64,000 nt of DNA from assembly GCA_038233075.1 (NCBI GenBank), contig JBBSMQ010000009.1:1-64000 (forward strand), written 5' to 3'. The notes beneath the pieces were generated by a model, which worked only from the letters and a program-made list of their open reading frames with translations, was not told the DNA's origin and searched no databases. This document shows, piece by piece, positions 24,553-32,908 of this stretch. Both the position numbers and the translations under genes were made by a program. The first letter of the stretch is position 1; the number at the start of each line of letters is the position of its first letter. This DNA is from Iamia sp038233075. Lineage in GTDB: Bacteria > Actinomycetota > Acidimicrobiia > Acidimicrobiales > Iamiaceae.

Positions 24553-26156
24553 CTCCCGGTGCGAGCCCGGGCGAGGCCTCCGACGACGTCACCGTGGTGG
24601 AGGGTGACGGTCAGATCACCGTCGCCGGGCGCTGGACCTACCACTGGGGTGCGCACCGCCGGCCGTTCCTCCACCCCGTCGCCACCCCTGCCGGCCACGT
24701 GCTCTCCCGCGATGCGCCCGACGACCACCCGTGGCACCACGGGCTCTGGTTCTGCATCAAGTTCGTCGACGGCGACAACTTCTGGGAGGAGATGGCCCCC
24801 TACGGGGTGATCCGCCACCAGGGCCCGCCCGCCGTGGAGCACATCCCCGGTGGCGTGGTGGCGGTGCGGGGCGAGCTGCACTGGATCCGCCCCGACGGCG
24901 AGGCAGTGGCCCTGGTCGAGCAGCGCTCGCTGACCCACGTACCGCTCGGCCCTGACGCCTACGCCATCGACCTCGACACCTCGTTGACCCCCGCCCAGGA
25001 CTGCCGCCTGGACCGGACCCCCTTCACGACGTGGGGCGGCTACGGCGGCCTGACCCTCCGCGGTCCCGGCGACTGGACCGAGACCACCCTGATGCTCGAC
25101 GACGGGTCGACCCACGAGCGCATCCACGGCACCGCGTCGGCGTGGTGCGACCTCACCGGGACGCCGTCGGGCGCGGCGTCGTCGGCCCCGGCCGGCGTGG
25201 CCCTGCTCGACCACCCGGCCAACCGTCGTCACCCCGTGCCGTTCTACGGCAGCACCCGAGCCGAGACCTACGGCGACGAGGGCTGGTCCAACTTCTTCAA
25301 CGCCGCGTTCCTCTGGCACGACGGGATGGACCTGGCCGCGGGGGAGCAGCTCCGGATCCGCCACCGCGTCATCGTCCACGACGGGGAGTGGGCCCGCGAC
25401 CGGCTGGCCACGGCCTGGGCTGACCTGCTCGAGGGGATCTGAGGTGCCGTGCCCGGGCGCAAGCGACGCACGGGGCCTGTCCTCGCCGGGCCGACCGGAG
25501 GGCGGTGAGGGAGAGGGCCGATACGACGGTGTGCTGGGAGATCCTCGGAGGTCCCCGATGGGCCCCCACCCCGTCCCTCCGTGGGACCGGCCCTGCTGCT
25601 CGGGCCGGTGGGCACGCCCCGGGTCCTGTCCCCCGCAGCGGCAGTGGCGGAGAGGCGGGTCCCGTACGGGGTCGACGACGGTCGTGGGATCACCCTCGGG
25701 TGTCGGTCGGGTGGGCCACCCCGGCGGCAGGCGGAAGCCTCGGGCGAGGCGGTAGACACCACGGCCGGTCCGCTCGGCCCGGTTGGCGTCGTGCTCGTGG
25801 CCCAGAGCGTCGGCCAGGACCTTGACCGGGTGCTCACCGCCCACCAGGTAGCCGTAGCGGTGGAGCCAGGCATGGATCTCGACCAGCGGTAGCTCGCCAT
25901 GGCGGGCCAGGACGGCAAGGCAGCAGCGTCGCAGCGCCACGCCGCTCAGGGCCTCGGCGTCCTGGGTGGCCGGAGGGAGGGGAGCATGGTTGACGGCGGG
26001 CGGGCGCCGTCCGCGCTGCCAGGGGATGGCGGGCCACAGCTCATCTCGCAGCTCTTGGAGGTCGTCGAGGATCTCCCTGCGCTCGGCGGCGCCGTCGACC
26101 ATGGCCCCGTCGAGCACGTCGAGGCGGTGGAACAGCTCGTCGCGCTCGACCTGCAT
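24492..26156 (-). CDS. HTH-like protein whose frame lacks a stop for 1.2 kb
   Basis: The first 150 residues (26156-25707) look like a real protein. A coiled-coil N-terminus VERDELFHRLDVLDGAMV is followed by a winged-helix-like domain: ALSGVALRRCCLAVLARHGELPLVEIHAWLHRYGYLV, HPVKVLADALGHEHD and RTGRGVYRLARG. This pattern is familiar from small actinobacterial DNA-binding proteins. After that the frame stays open through low-complexity DNA and then antisense to the PmoA-like gene to 24492, giving 554 residues that are unlikely to be native. Either the stop was lost by a frameshift or the gene ends by another route. The ATG at 26156 lacks a good ribosome-binding site. Confidence 0.5.
   Translation of the reverse strand: MQVERDELFHRLDVLDGAMVDGAAERREILDDLQELRDELWPAIPWQRGRRPPAVNHAPLPPATQDAEALSGVALRRCCLAVLARHGELPLVEIHAWLHRYGYLVGGEHPVKVLADALGHEHDANRAERTGRGVYRLARGFRLPPGWPTRPTPEGDPTTVVDPVRDPPLRHCRCGGQDPGRAHRPEQQGRSHGGTGWGPIGDLRGSPSTPSYRPSPSPPSGRPGEDRPRASLAPGHGTSDPLEQVSPGRGQPVAGPLPVVDDDAVADPELLPRGQVHPVVPEERGVEEVGPALVAVGLGSGAAVERHGVTTVGRVVEQGHAGRGRRRRARRRPGEVAPRRRGAVDALVGRPVVEHQGGLGPVAGTAEGQAAVAAPRREGGPVQAAVLGGGQRGVEVDGVGVRAERYVGQRALLDQGHCLAVGADPVQLAPHRHHATGDVLHGGRALVADHPVGGHLLPEVVAVDELDAEPEPVVPRVVVGRIAGEHVAGRGGDGVEERPAVRTPVVGPAPGDGDLTVTLHHGDVVGGLARARTGSHGRHPSRAGSSGARGRRTS
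24549..25442 (+). CDS. PmoA-like protein (DUF6807 family)
   Basis: A 297-residue protein of the PmoA-related family that often accompanies Gfo/Idh/MocA sugar dehydrogenases. Conserved segments: HRRPFLHPVATPAGHVLSRD, then DDHPWHHGLWF, then DRTPFTTWGGYGGLTLR, and YGDEGWSNFFNAAFLWHDG near the end. The many His and aromatic residues suggest a small-molecule or metal site, and a sugar-related role is likely from context. The GTG at 24549 overlaps the remnant's stop; GTG at 24540 would add three residues. The 3' half is covered antisense by an open frame of the HTH gene at 24492-26156. Confidence 0.85.
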   Translation: MTPGASPGEASDDVTVVEGDGQITVAGRWTYHWGAHRRPFLHPVATPAGHVLSRDAPDDHPWHHGLWFCIKFVDGDNFWEEMAPYGVIRHQGPPAVEHIPGGVVAVRGELHWIRPDGEAVALVEQRSLTHVPLGPDAYAIDLDTSLTPAQDCRLDRTPFTTWGGYGGLTLRGPGDWTETTLMLDDGSTHERIHGTASAWCDLTGTPSGAASSAPAGVALLDHPANRRHPVPFYGSTRAETYGDEGWSNFFNAAFLWHDGMDLAAGEQLRIRHRVIVHDGEWARDRLATAWADLLEGI

Positions 26157-26414
26157 TTCGAGCCGCACGGCTGGGCGCAACCCCGATCGGCGGCGGTTGG
26201 GGAACAGCTTGGCGTCGCCCAACGAGGGGGGACGGCCCCGCACCAGTCCCCGGGACCAGTTCGGCCGCGACGCAGAGCCATGCGGGGGTGAGGTGGGGGG
26301 AGGGCCGGGGGGAGGGCCGGGCGGGTGCATGGAGAGACCTCGGATGGGGGGGGCATCCAGCGGATGGGTCCGCGCTCCGCCACCGCGGTGCCGTGGTGGC
26401 CATCTTCCTCAGGG

Positions 26415-26518
26415 GGTGTGACACCGAGGGCTCACCCACCCTGAGCCCTCCCCCTCCCGGCGCTGCGTCGGACAGCGAATCGCTGTCGAATCGCCACCCG
26501 ACGCACTGCCGGGAGGGG
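26415..26518. other. Three consecutive inverted repeats, structured intergenic element
   Basis: Three elements follow each other. GGTGT-g-ACACC lies at 26415-26425. GAGGGCTCA with its perfect complement around a 7-nt loop lies at 26426-26450. A compound stem at 26451-26518 is built from an 11-bp outer arm (CCCCTCCCGGC), a 3-nt symmetric bulge, a 7-bp arm (GCGTCGG) and an inner ACAGCG-aat-CGCTGT hairpin. It lies 70 bp upstream of the dnaE2 SOS box. It could be a terminator, a structured RNA or a recombination site. Confidence 0.6.
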
Positions 26519-26586
26519 TTGGCAACACAGTGCGGTCACGACGAGGGGGACGGATGAGGACACCGTCGGTGGTCGTCAGCGCATAG

Positions 26587-26607
26587 GGAACAGGTGTTCG
26601 CTACAGT
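26587..26607 (+). promoter_or_regulatory. LexA (SOS) box and -10 of dnaE2
   Basis: The core GAAC-aggt-GTTC (26588-26599) is the exact reverse complement of the 12-mer upstream of imuA'. TACAGT (26602-26607) follows and is the likely -10, 11 nt before the ATG, so the leader would be only a few nucleotides. Confidence 0.8.
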
Positions 26608-26618
26608 CACGAGCCCCT

Positions 26619-29600
26619 ATGGGCTTCAACAACCCGACCCAGCCCTGGTCCCAGATCGAGCGCACCCTGTCGGGGCGCGCCCCCACCACCGTCCACCGTG
26701 GCGTCCCCACCGACGGCGGCGACAGCCCGGCCTGGTCCTCCCACCGCAGCACCTACGAGCCCCCGGCCGACCTCGCCGACCGCGCCGGTCCCGCCCCGGC
26801 GCGACGGCCAAGCCGGCGTGGCCCCGCCTACGCCGAGCTCCACTGCCGCTCCAACTTCAGCTTCCTCGACGGAGCCTCCCACCCCGAGGAGCTGGTGGAG
26901 GAGGCTGCCCGCCTCGGGCTGGAAGCCCTCGCCCTCACCGACCGCGACGGCTTCTACGGGGTGGTCCGCCAGTCCGAGGCCGCCGCTGCGGTGGGCGTGC
27001 CCAGCGTCTTCGGCGCCGACGTGGGCCTGGTCGACCAGCCCGGGACGGACGACCACCCCGGCCGGGTCGTCGTCCTGGCCCGGGGCCCGAGCGGTTACGC
27101 CCACCTGGCCCGGGTGGTGAGCCGGGGCCAGATGGCCGGGGAGAAGGGCGCGCCCCGCCTCACCCTCGCCGACCTGGCCGAGACCTCCGGCCGGGGCACG
27201 CCGGGGGAGGGGCACTGGGTCGTGCTCACCGGGGGGGCCGATGGGGTCGTCCCCGCCGCCCTCATGGCCCATGGCCCCGCCGTCGCCCGCCGTCACCTCG
27301 AGCGCCTGGCCGCCACCTTCGGGGCCGAGCACCTGCGGGTGGAGATCTGGGACCACGGCGACCCCATCGACGCCGCCCGCAACGATGCCCTCGTCGAGAT
27401 GGCCCTGCGGACCGGGGTGGAGGTGGTCGCCACCAACGACGTCCACTACGCCACGCCCGCCCGCCGTCGCTTGGCCTCGGCCCTGGCCGCGGTGCGGGAG
27501 CGGCGCGGCCTCGACGACCACGACCCCTGGGTCCCCGCCGGCGGAGGCGCCCACCTGCGCTCCGCGGCGGAGCAGGCCCGGCGCTTCAGCCGGTTCCCCG
27601 GTGTCGTCGAGGGGGCGGTCGCCCTGGGCCGGGAGCTGGCCTTCGACCTGCGTCTCGTCGCCCCCGAGCTGCCCCCCTTCCCCTGTCCGCCCGACGAGGC
27701 GGGCCGGCCCCGCAGCGAGATGGACCACCTCCGCCACCTGGTCGAGGAGGGCGCCACCCACCGCTACGGTCCCCGCCCCACCGGCGGTCTCACGACCCGG
27801 GCGTGGGACCAGATCGACCACGAGCTCGCCCTCATCGAGGCCCTCGGCTTTCCTGGCTACTTCCTGGTGGTCTGGGACATCGTCCGCTTCTGCCGAGAGC
27901 AGGACATCTACTGCCAGGGTCGAGGTTCGGCCGCCAACTCGGCGGTCTGCTTCGCCCTCGGCATCACCGCTGCGGACGCCGTGGCCCTGGGCCTGCTCTT
28001 CGAGCGCTTCCTGTCGCCCGAGCGCGACGGCCCCCCCGACATCGACATCGACATCGAGTCGAACCGGCGGGAGGAGGTCATCCAGTACGTCTACGAGCGC
28101 CACGGCCGCCTCCACGCCGCCCAGGTCGCCAATGTCATCTGCTACCGGGGCCGCTCGGCCATCCGGGACATGGCCCGGGCCCTCGGCTACGCCCCCGGCC
28201 AGCAGGACGCCTGGGCCAAGCAGGTCGACCGCTGGGCCGGGCTGGAGCCCACCGGCTCAGGTCAGGTCCGAGGCCCGGGGGGGACACCGACGGACATCGA
28301 CATCCCCCCGATGGTGATCGAGCTGGCCCGGGAGGTCACCGATGCTCCCCGCCACCTCGGCATCCACTCCGGGGGCATGGTCATCTGCGATCGCCCCGTC
28401 GTCGAGGTGTGCCCGGTGGAGTGGGCCCGGATGGCCGACCGCAGCGTCCTGCAGTGGGACAAGGACGACTGCGCGGCGGCGGGCCTGGTGAAGTTCGACC
28501 TGCTGGGCCTGGGCATGCTCTCGGCCCTCCACCTGGCCCTCGACGCCGTCCACGCCTGGTCCGGCCGCCGCCTCGACATGGCCGAGCTGGCCCAGGACCC
28601 CGAGGTCTACGCCATGCTCTGCCGGGCCGACTCGATCGGGGTGTTCCAGATCGAGTCCCGGGCCCAGATGGCCACCCTGCCCCGCCTCCGGCCCCGCACC
28701 TTCTACGACCTGGTGGTCGAGGTGGCGCTGATCCGCCCCGGACCGATCCAGGGCGGCTCGGTCCACCCCTACATCCGCCGCCGCAACGGCCAGGAGGAGG
28801 TCACCTACCCCCACCCCCTGTGCGAGCCGGCCCTGGCCAAGACCCTGGGCATCCCCCTGTTCCAGGAGCAGCTGATGCAGCTCGCCATCGACGTGGCCGG
28901 CTTCACCCCCGCCGAGTCCGACCAGCTGCGCCAGGCCATGGGCTCCAAGCGCAGCCAGCGCCGCATGGAGACCCTGCACCAGCGGTTCCGGCGAGGGGCC
29001 ATGGGGCGGGGCGTCTCTGACGAGGTGACCGAGGAGCTGTGGGAGAAGCTGGCCGCCTTCGCCAACTACGGCTTCCCCGAGAGCCACTCGGTCAGCTTCG
29101 CCTACCTGGTCTACGCCTCGTCCTGGCTCAAGCGCTACGAGCCTGCCGCCTTCTGCGTCGGGCTCCTCAACGCCCAGCCCATGGGGTTCTACTCACCGCA
29201 CTCGCTCGTCCGCGACGCCCGCCGCCACGGCGTCCCGGTGCGCAGCCCCGACGTCAACGCCTCGGACGCGACGGCCACCCTCGAGGTCGATGCCGTCGAC
29301 GTCGCCGGCCCTCGCAACCACCCCGGCGCCCCACCCGAGCAGTGGGGTCAGGGAGGCCCGGCGGTGCGCCTCGGCATCGGGTCGGTCCGGGGGGTGGGTG
29401 ACGAGCTGGCCCAGGTCATCGCCTCCGGGCGCCCCTACGCCGACGCCGAGGACCTGTCCCGACGGTCCGGGGCCGGCCTCCCCGTCCTCGAGGCCCTGGC
29501 CACCGCCGGCGCCCTCGACTGCTTCGGACCCGACCGCCGCTCCGCTCTGTGGACGGTGGGAGCGGTGGCCCAGTCCCGCCCCGACCGCCTGACCGGCATC

Positions 29601-30062
29601 GTCACCGGGGCCGAGGCCCCGCACCTGCCCGGCATGAGCTCGGCCGAGGAGGCGTCGGCCGACCTGTGGGCCACCGGCATCAGCGCCGATGGCCACCCCA
29701 CCCGGTTCATCCGCGCCGAGCTCGATCGCCTCGGCGTGGTCCCCGCCACCGGATTGGCCACCCACCCCGCACCCGATCCCGACCACCCGCCGAAGGTCCT
29801 CGTCGGCGGGGTGGTGACCCACCGCCAGCGTCCCGCCACCGCCGGCGGCACCATCTTCGTCAACCTCGAGGATGAGACCGGCCTGGTCAACGTGGTCGTC
29901 TCCAAGGGGTGCTGGACCCGGCACCGCCGGGTGGCCGCCTCGGCCCCCGCCCTCCTGGTGCGGGGGCGCCTGGAGCGCTCCGAGGGGGTCGTGAACGTGC
30001 TGGCCGAACAGCTCTGGGCCCTCGACCTCGATGCCCCCTCCCGGAGCCGCGACTTCCGGTAG
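26619..30062 (+). CDS. dnaE2: Error-prone DNA polymerase DnaE2
   Basis: A 1147-residue C-family polymerase used for translesion synthesis in the ImuA'/ImuB/DnaE2 mutasome. Residues 1-60 are a variable N-terminus. The PHP domain begins YAELHCRSNFSFLDGASHPEEL, with histidines altered as in DnaE2. The polymerase core has CQGRGSAANSAVCFALGIT, the catalytic PPDIDIDIES, HLGIHSGGMVICDRP and the fingers segment FQEQLMQLAIDVAGFTPAESD. The C-terminus holds the helix-hairpin-helix region and an OB fold (GGTIFVNLEDETGLVNVVV). A DnaE2-specific insertion around residue 545 carries GSGQVRGPGGTP. Expression should be LexA-controlled. Confidence 0.97.
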   Translation: MGFNNPTQPWSQIERTLSGRAPTTVHRGVPTDGGDSPAWSSHRSTYEPPADLADRAGPAPARRPSRRGPAYAELHCRSNFSFLDGASHPEELVEEAARLGLEALALTDRDGFYGVVRQSEAAAAVGVPSVFGADVGLVDQPGTDDHPGRVVVLARGPSGYAHLARVVSRGQMAGEKGAPRLTLADLAETSGRGTPGEGHWVVLTGGADGVVPAALMAHGPAVARRHLERLAATFGAEHLRVEIWDHGDPIDAARNDALVEMALRTGVEVVATNDVHYATPARRRLASALAAVRERRGLDDHDPWVPAGGGAHLRSAAEQARRFSRFPGVVEGAVALGRELAFDLRLVAPELPPFPCPPDEAGRPRSEMDHLRHLVEEGATHRYGPRPTGGLTTRAWDQIDHELALIEALGFPGYFLVVWDIVRFCREQDIYCQGRGSAANSAVCFALGITAADAVALGLLFERFLSPERDGPPDIDIDIESNRREEVIQYVYERHGRLHAAQVANVICYRGRSAIRDMARALGYAPGQQDAWAKQVDRWAGLEPTGSGQVRGPGGTPTDIDIPPMVIELAREVTDAPRHLGIHSGGMVICDRPVVEVCPVEWARMADRSVLQWDKDDCAAAGLVKFDLLGLGMLSALHLALDAVHAWSGRRLDMAELAQDPEVYAMLCRADSIGVFQIESRAQMATLPRLRPRTFYDLVVEVALIRPGPIQGGSVHPYIRRRNGQEEVTYPHPLCEPALAKTLGIPLFQEQLMQLAIDVAGFTPAESDQLRQAMGSKRSQRRMETLHQRFRRGAMGRGVSDEVTEELWEKLAAFANYGFPESHSVSFAYLVYASSWLKRYEPAAFCVGLLNAQPMGFYSPHSLVRDARRHGVPVRSPDVNASDATATLEVDAVDVAGPRNHPGAPPEQWGQGGPAVRLGIGSVRGVGDELAQVIASGRPYADAEDLSRRSGAGLPVLEALATAGALDCFGPDRRSALWTVGAVAQSRPDRLTGIVTGAEAPHLPGMSSAEEASADLWATGISADGHPTRFIRAELDRLGVVPATGLATHPAPDPDHPPKVLVGGVVTHRQRPATAGGTIFVNLEDETGLVNVVVSKGCWTRHRRVAASAPALLVRGRLERSEGVVNVLAEQLWALDLDAPSRSRDFR

Positions 30063-30140
30063 CCCTGGTCGCGGCGGGCGCGGCCGGGTCGGAGCTCGCC
30101 ATGGGCCACAGTGGTCCCGCCCCCAGTCGAGGAGACCACC

Positions 30141-30875
30141 GTGCACCGATCCCCTCGCGCCGCCTGCGTCCTGACCTTGGCCGTGACCCTGGCCATGTCC
30201 GCCTGCGGGAGCGACGGCGACTCAGGCTCCGCCACCACCACCTCCACGACCACCACCTCCACGACCACCACCTCCACGACCTCCACGCTGGAGTCGGCCC
30301 CGAGCACGGGAGCCGGCCCCTCCGACGGCGGCCCGTCCACCGTCTCGACGACCGCACCCGGCCGCGACGATGCCCCGGACACGACCAGCCCCAACCTGGC
30401 TCCCACCGACAGCCCCCTGGTCGACCAGCTCCTCGACCCGACGGCTGTGGGCGGGGGCTACACCCCGGACGACACCCTCGGTGACGGCACCTTCGACGGT
30501 GACCTGTGCGAGGACGTGGTCATCGAGCCGACCTGGGAGGACGAGGCCGGCCAGGGCCTCTCCCGCTCCGAGGGCGACGGGGGGCCGACCTTCTTCACCC
30601 AGGCCGTCCTCGACTTCGCCGAGCCCGACACGGCCGAGGCCTTCGTGGTCGCGGTGCGCAACGGGCAGAGCACCTGTCTGGGTGCGCAGCCCGCCGCGCT
30701 CGACATCGGCGACGAGGCCTTCCTGATCGGGGTGAGCGACGAGGAGGGCACCCTGGGCGCGGGGGTGGTCCGGGTCGGCGCCCGGGTCACGACCCTGAAC
30801 GCCCAGGGGCCGGCCGACCCCGGGCCCGTCGACGAGGATCTGGTGCGGGCCGCGGCGGCCGCCCTCGGTGGCTGA
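30141..30875 (+). CDS. Secreted lipoprotein with Thr-rich linker, unknown function
   Basis: A 244-residue predicted lipoprotein. The signal peptide VLTLAVTLAMSACGSDG ends at a lipobox Cys. Residues 28-85 are a Thr/Ser linker, part of it encoded by nearly three copies of the 15-bp unit CACCTCCACGACCAC (30239-30280). Residues 95-244 form a compact domain with two Cys (FDGDLCEDVVIEP and GQSTCLGAQP) that may form a disulphide. FVVAVRNGQSTCL and GAGVVRVGARVTTLNAQG resemble PknH-like or sensor domains of actinobacterial lipoproteins, but the match is weak. The GTG at 30141 has GAGGAG at 30129-30134. Confidence 0.8.
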   Translation: MHRSPRAACVLTLAVTLAMSACGSDGDSGSATTTSTTTTSTTTTSTTSTLESAPSTGAGPSDGGPSTVSTTAPGRDDAPDTTSPNLAPTDSPLVDQLLDPTAVGGGYTPDDTLGDGTFDGDLCEDVVIEPTWEDEAGQGLSRSEGDGGPTFFTQAVLDFAEPDTAEAFVVAVRNGQSTCLGAQPAALDIGDEAFLIGVSDEEGTLGAGVVRVGARVTTLNAQGPADPGPVDEDLVRAAAAALGG

Positions 30876-31491
30876 GGGCAGTGACGTCGATCCGCCTGTC
30901 GGCGTCGGACCCCACCCCCGGCCCTGGCCCGAGGACCCCCGGCTCGATCCCCAGCTGCTGGCCGAGGGCGACCGACGCAACGTCGTCGACCGCTTCCGGT
31001 ACTGGCGGGTCGAGGCCATCGTGGCCGAGCTCGACCGGCGGCGCCACCCCTTCCACGTCGCCATCGAGAACTGGCACCACGACCCCAACATCGGATCCGT
31101 GGTGCGCACGGCCAACGCCTTCCTCGCCGCCGAGGTCCACATCGTCGGCCTTCGCCGCTGGAACCGGCGTGGGGCGATGGTGACCGACCGCTACCAGCAC
31201 CTGCGCCACCACCCTGACCTGGACGCCCTCGCCACCTGGGCTCGCGGCCAGGGCCTCCCGGTGGTCGCGGTGGACAACCTGCCCGGCGCCCGACCCCTCG
31301 AGGACGGTGGGCTGCCCGAGGCGTGCGTTCTGCTGCTGGGCCAGGAGGGCCCCGGCCTCTCGGGCCCGGCGCGAGACATCGCCGAGGAGGTCCGCTCCAT
31401 CACCCAGTTCGGCTCCACCCGCTCGATCAACGCCGCGGTGGCGGCCGGCATCGCCATGCACACCTGGGTGCGAGAGCACGCCCGGGGGTGA
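30868..31491 (+). CDS. SpoU/TrmH-family RNA 2'-O-methyltransferase
   Basis: A 207-residue SPOUT methyltransferase that methylates ribose 2'-OH of tRNA or rRNA using SAM. The three family motifs are present: IENWHHDPNIGSVVRTANAF (motif 1 with Asn and the catalytic Arg), CVLLLGQEGPGLS (motif 2) and STRSINAAVAAGIAM (motif 3, trefoil knot). About 50 N-terminal residues precede the SPOUT domain, without a clear substrate-binding fold. The GTG at 30868 overlaps the lipoprotein stop by 8 bp. The target nucleotide is not deducible. Confidence 0.9.
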   Translation: MAEGSDVDPPVGVGPHPRPWPEDPRLDPQLLAEGDRRNVVDRFRYWRVEAIVAELDRRRHPFHVAIENWHHDPNIGSVVRTANAFLAAEVHIVGLRRWNRRGAMVTDRYQHLRHHPDLDALATWARGQGLPVVAVDNLPGARPLEDGGLPEACVLLLGQEGPGLSGPARDIAEEVRSITQFGSTRSINAAVAAGIAMHTWVREHARG

Positions 31492-31590
31492 TCATGAGGG
31501 GAACTCGGGCGCGGCCGCCGAGGTCGGGGACCACGAGTCGGGCCGACGGCGGTGGCCGCAACGGGCCGATCGTTCACTAGGTTCGGGTCC

Positions 31591-31644
31591 GTGATCGCCG
31601 TTGCCCTGCGCGCCCACCCCCGGAGCCGCGACCGTGGCTGCTGA
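31591..31644 (+). CDS. Possible 17-residue leader peptide
   Basis: GTG at 31591 lies 7 nt after TAGGTT (31578-31583), the arrangement seen at most leaderless genes in this window. The frame encodes 17 residues starting VIAVALRAHPR and ending in Cys. Its stop codon overlaps the start region of the membrane protein at 31634. It may be a translated leader that couples to the downstream gene. Not confirmed. Confidence 0.35.
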   Translation: MIAVALRAHPRSRDRGC

Positions 31645-32506
31645 CAAGGACGCGGCCAAGCGCCGCCGCCAGGCCCGCAACCGTCAGGAGCGGACCAAGC
31701 GCCAGACCCGGGTGGAGGGCGCGGCTCGGTCCGAGTCGAGCCGCCCCGCCCGGACCGCCGACGCCGTGGCCTCCACGACCAAGGGGTCGACCGCGTCCAA
31801 GAAGACCTCGGCCCGCGGCGGCGCCGCGGCTGCCACTCCCGCCCGCAGCGCCTCGGGGGCCGGGGGCGCGTCCGGCGGGTTCCTGGGCAAGCTGTTCCCG
31901 CCCCGCTCCACTGCCGATGCCGGCACCGGATCCGGCGGTCGGCCCTCCCGCGCCCAGCCCACCCAGTCAGTGGTCGTCGACGTCGGGGTGACCGAGGGCA
32001 TCCGCGGTGCGATGATGACCCGCCTGTCCCAGCCCGGCGGGCGCCCGACGATGCTCGCCCTCTTCGTCGCCATCGTCAGCGCCGTCACCCTGCTCGCCTT
32101 CCCCGTCCTGCCCCGCTTCGCCTTCGAGTACTACGGCCAGTCGGTGGCCTCGGCCTCGGCCGAGCGGTCGGGCGCCACCGAGGCGGAGACGACCCGCCTC
32201 CTCGACCAGTACAACGACGGCGACACCATCTCGGCCGGGACGTCGCGACTGATCGACGTGGCCCCCGTCGCCTACACGCTCGTGTTCTCGCTCATCCCCA
32301 TCGCGATCTGCGCGCTGGCGGCGGCGTCGCTCACCAAGCCCACCCGCAGCCGCACCCTCCTCATCTCCGCCCTGGCCGCGGCCATGTACGTCTTCTTCTC
32401 CCAGGGGATCGGCACCTTCTTCATCCTCGGCGTGGCCGCGCTCGGCTTCGGCGCCTACAAGTCCCGCAAGGCCGACGCCCTGGTCGCGGCCGAGGGCGAC
32501 GCCTGA
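31634..32506 (+). CDS. Basic-tailed membrane protein, unknown
   Basis: A 290-residue protein. Residues 1-110 are highly basic and low in complexity (AADKDAAKRRRQARNRQERT, later STASKKTSARGGAAAATPA), likely disordered and cytoplasmic. Residues 135-155 form a first helix (TMLALFVAIVSAVTLLAFPVL). An exposed loop with EAETTRLLDQYNDGD comes next, then two further helices around 215-280 (YTLVFSLIPIAICALAAASL and LAAAMYVFFSQGIGTFFILG). Function unknown. GTG at 31634 is chosen from the basic start; the only strong -10 upstream points at the leader ORF at 31591. Confidence 0.75.
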   Translation: MAADKDAAKRRRQARNRQERTKRQTRVEGAARSESSRPARTADAVASTTKGSTASKKTSARGGAAAATPARSASGAGGASGGFLGKLFPPRSTADAGTGSGGRPSRAQPTQSVVVDVGVTEGIRGAMMTRLSQPGGRPTMLALFVAIVSAVTLLAFPVLPRFAFEYYGQSVASASAERSGATEAETTRLLDQYNDGDTISAGTSRLIDVAPVAYTLVFSLIPIAICALAAASLTKPTRSRTLLISALAAAMYVFFSQGIGTFFILGVAALGFGAYKSRKADALVAAEGDA

Positions 32507-32908
32507 CCGATCGCATGCGGTTCCGCGCGTGGGGCGCGCGGGAGTTCGGGGCTTGACGTCCCGGCCCGATGAACGCACAGTGACTGGAGTCACCGTTCGG
32601 CGATGGTGCAGTCGCCGGGCGTCCTTGACAACCGATGGGTGAAGTTCACCCCGTACCGATTCCAGGGACCTTCGGATGCGTTCGGAGCGCGCCGGCGTCG
32701 GAGAGGAGACGACCTGCCGGGACCGCCGGCCCCTCCCCGACGACGGAGCCTCAGAGACCACCGGGCCCTTCCACACTGACGGACGGATCGGTGACGACAC
32801 CCGCCGACGCGACGACCCCGAGGACCGCCTCCCCGGGGTCGTCGCGCGCGCGGATGCGGGTTCAGGACCAACCGATCGGGGGCAGCCCGCGTGCCACGAG
32901 CGGGTGGC
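32507..32908. other. 402-bp intergenic stretch with two palindromes
   Basis: No reading frame here looks like protein. It holds GTGACT-gg-AGTCAC (32580-32593) and GGGTGAA-g-TTCACCC (32637-32651), both perfect, and a TTGACA at 32625-32630 just before the second palindrome. A regulated promoter or small RNA is possible, but no suitable -10 is found at 17 bp. The gap lies between a plus-strand membrane protein gene and the 3' end of the SPFH gene. Confidence 0.4.

Noticed and set aside
32660..32908. A riboswitch upstream of the SPFH region
   Set aside because: The stretch is GC-rich with some pairing, but no known aptamer core is recognised, and it lies downstream of, not before, the minus-strand genes.
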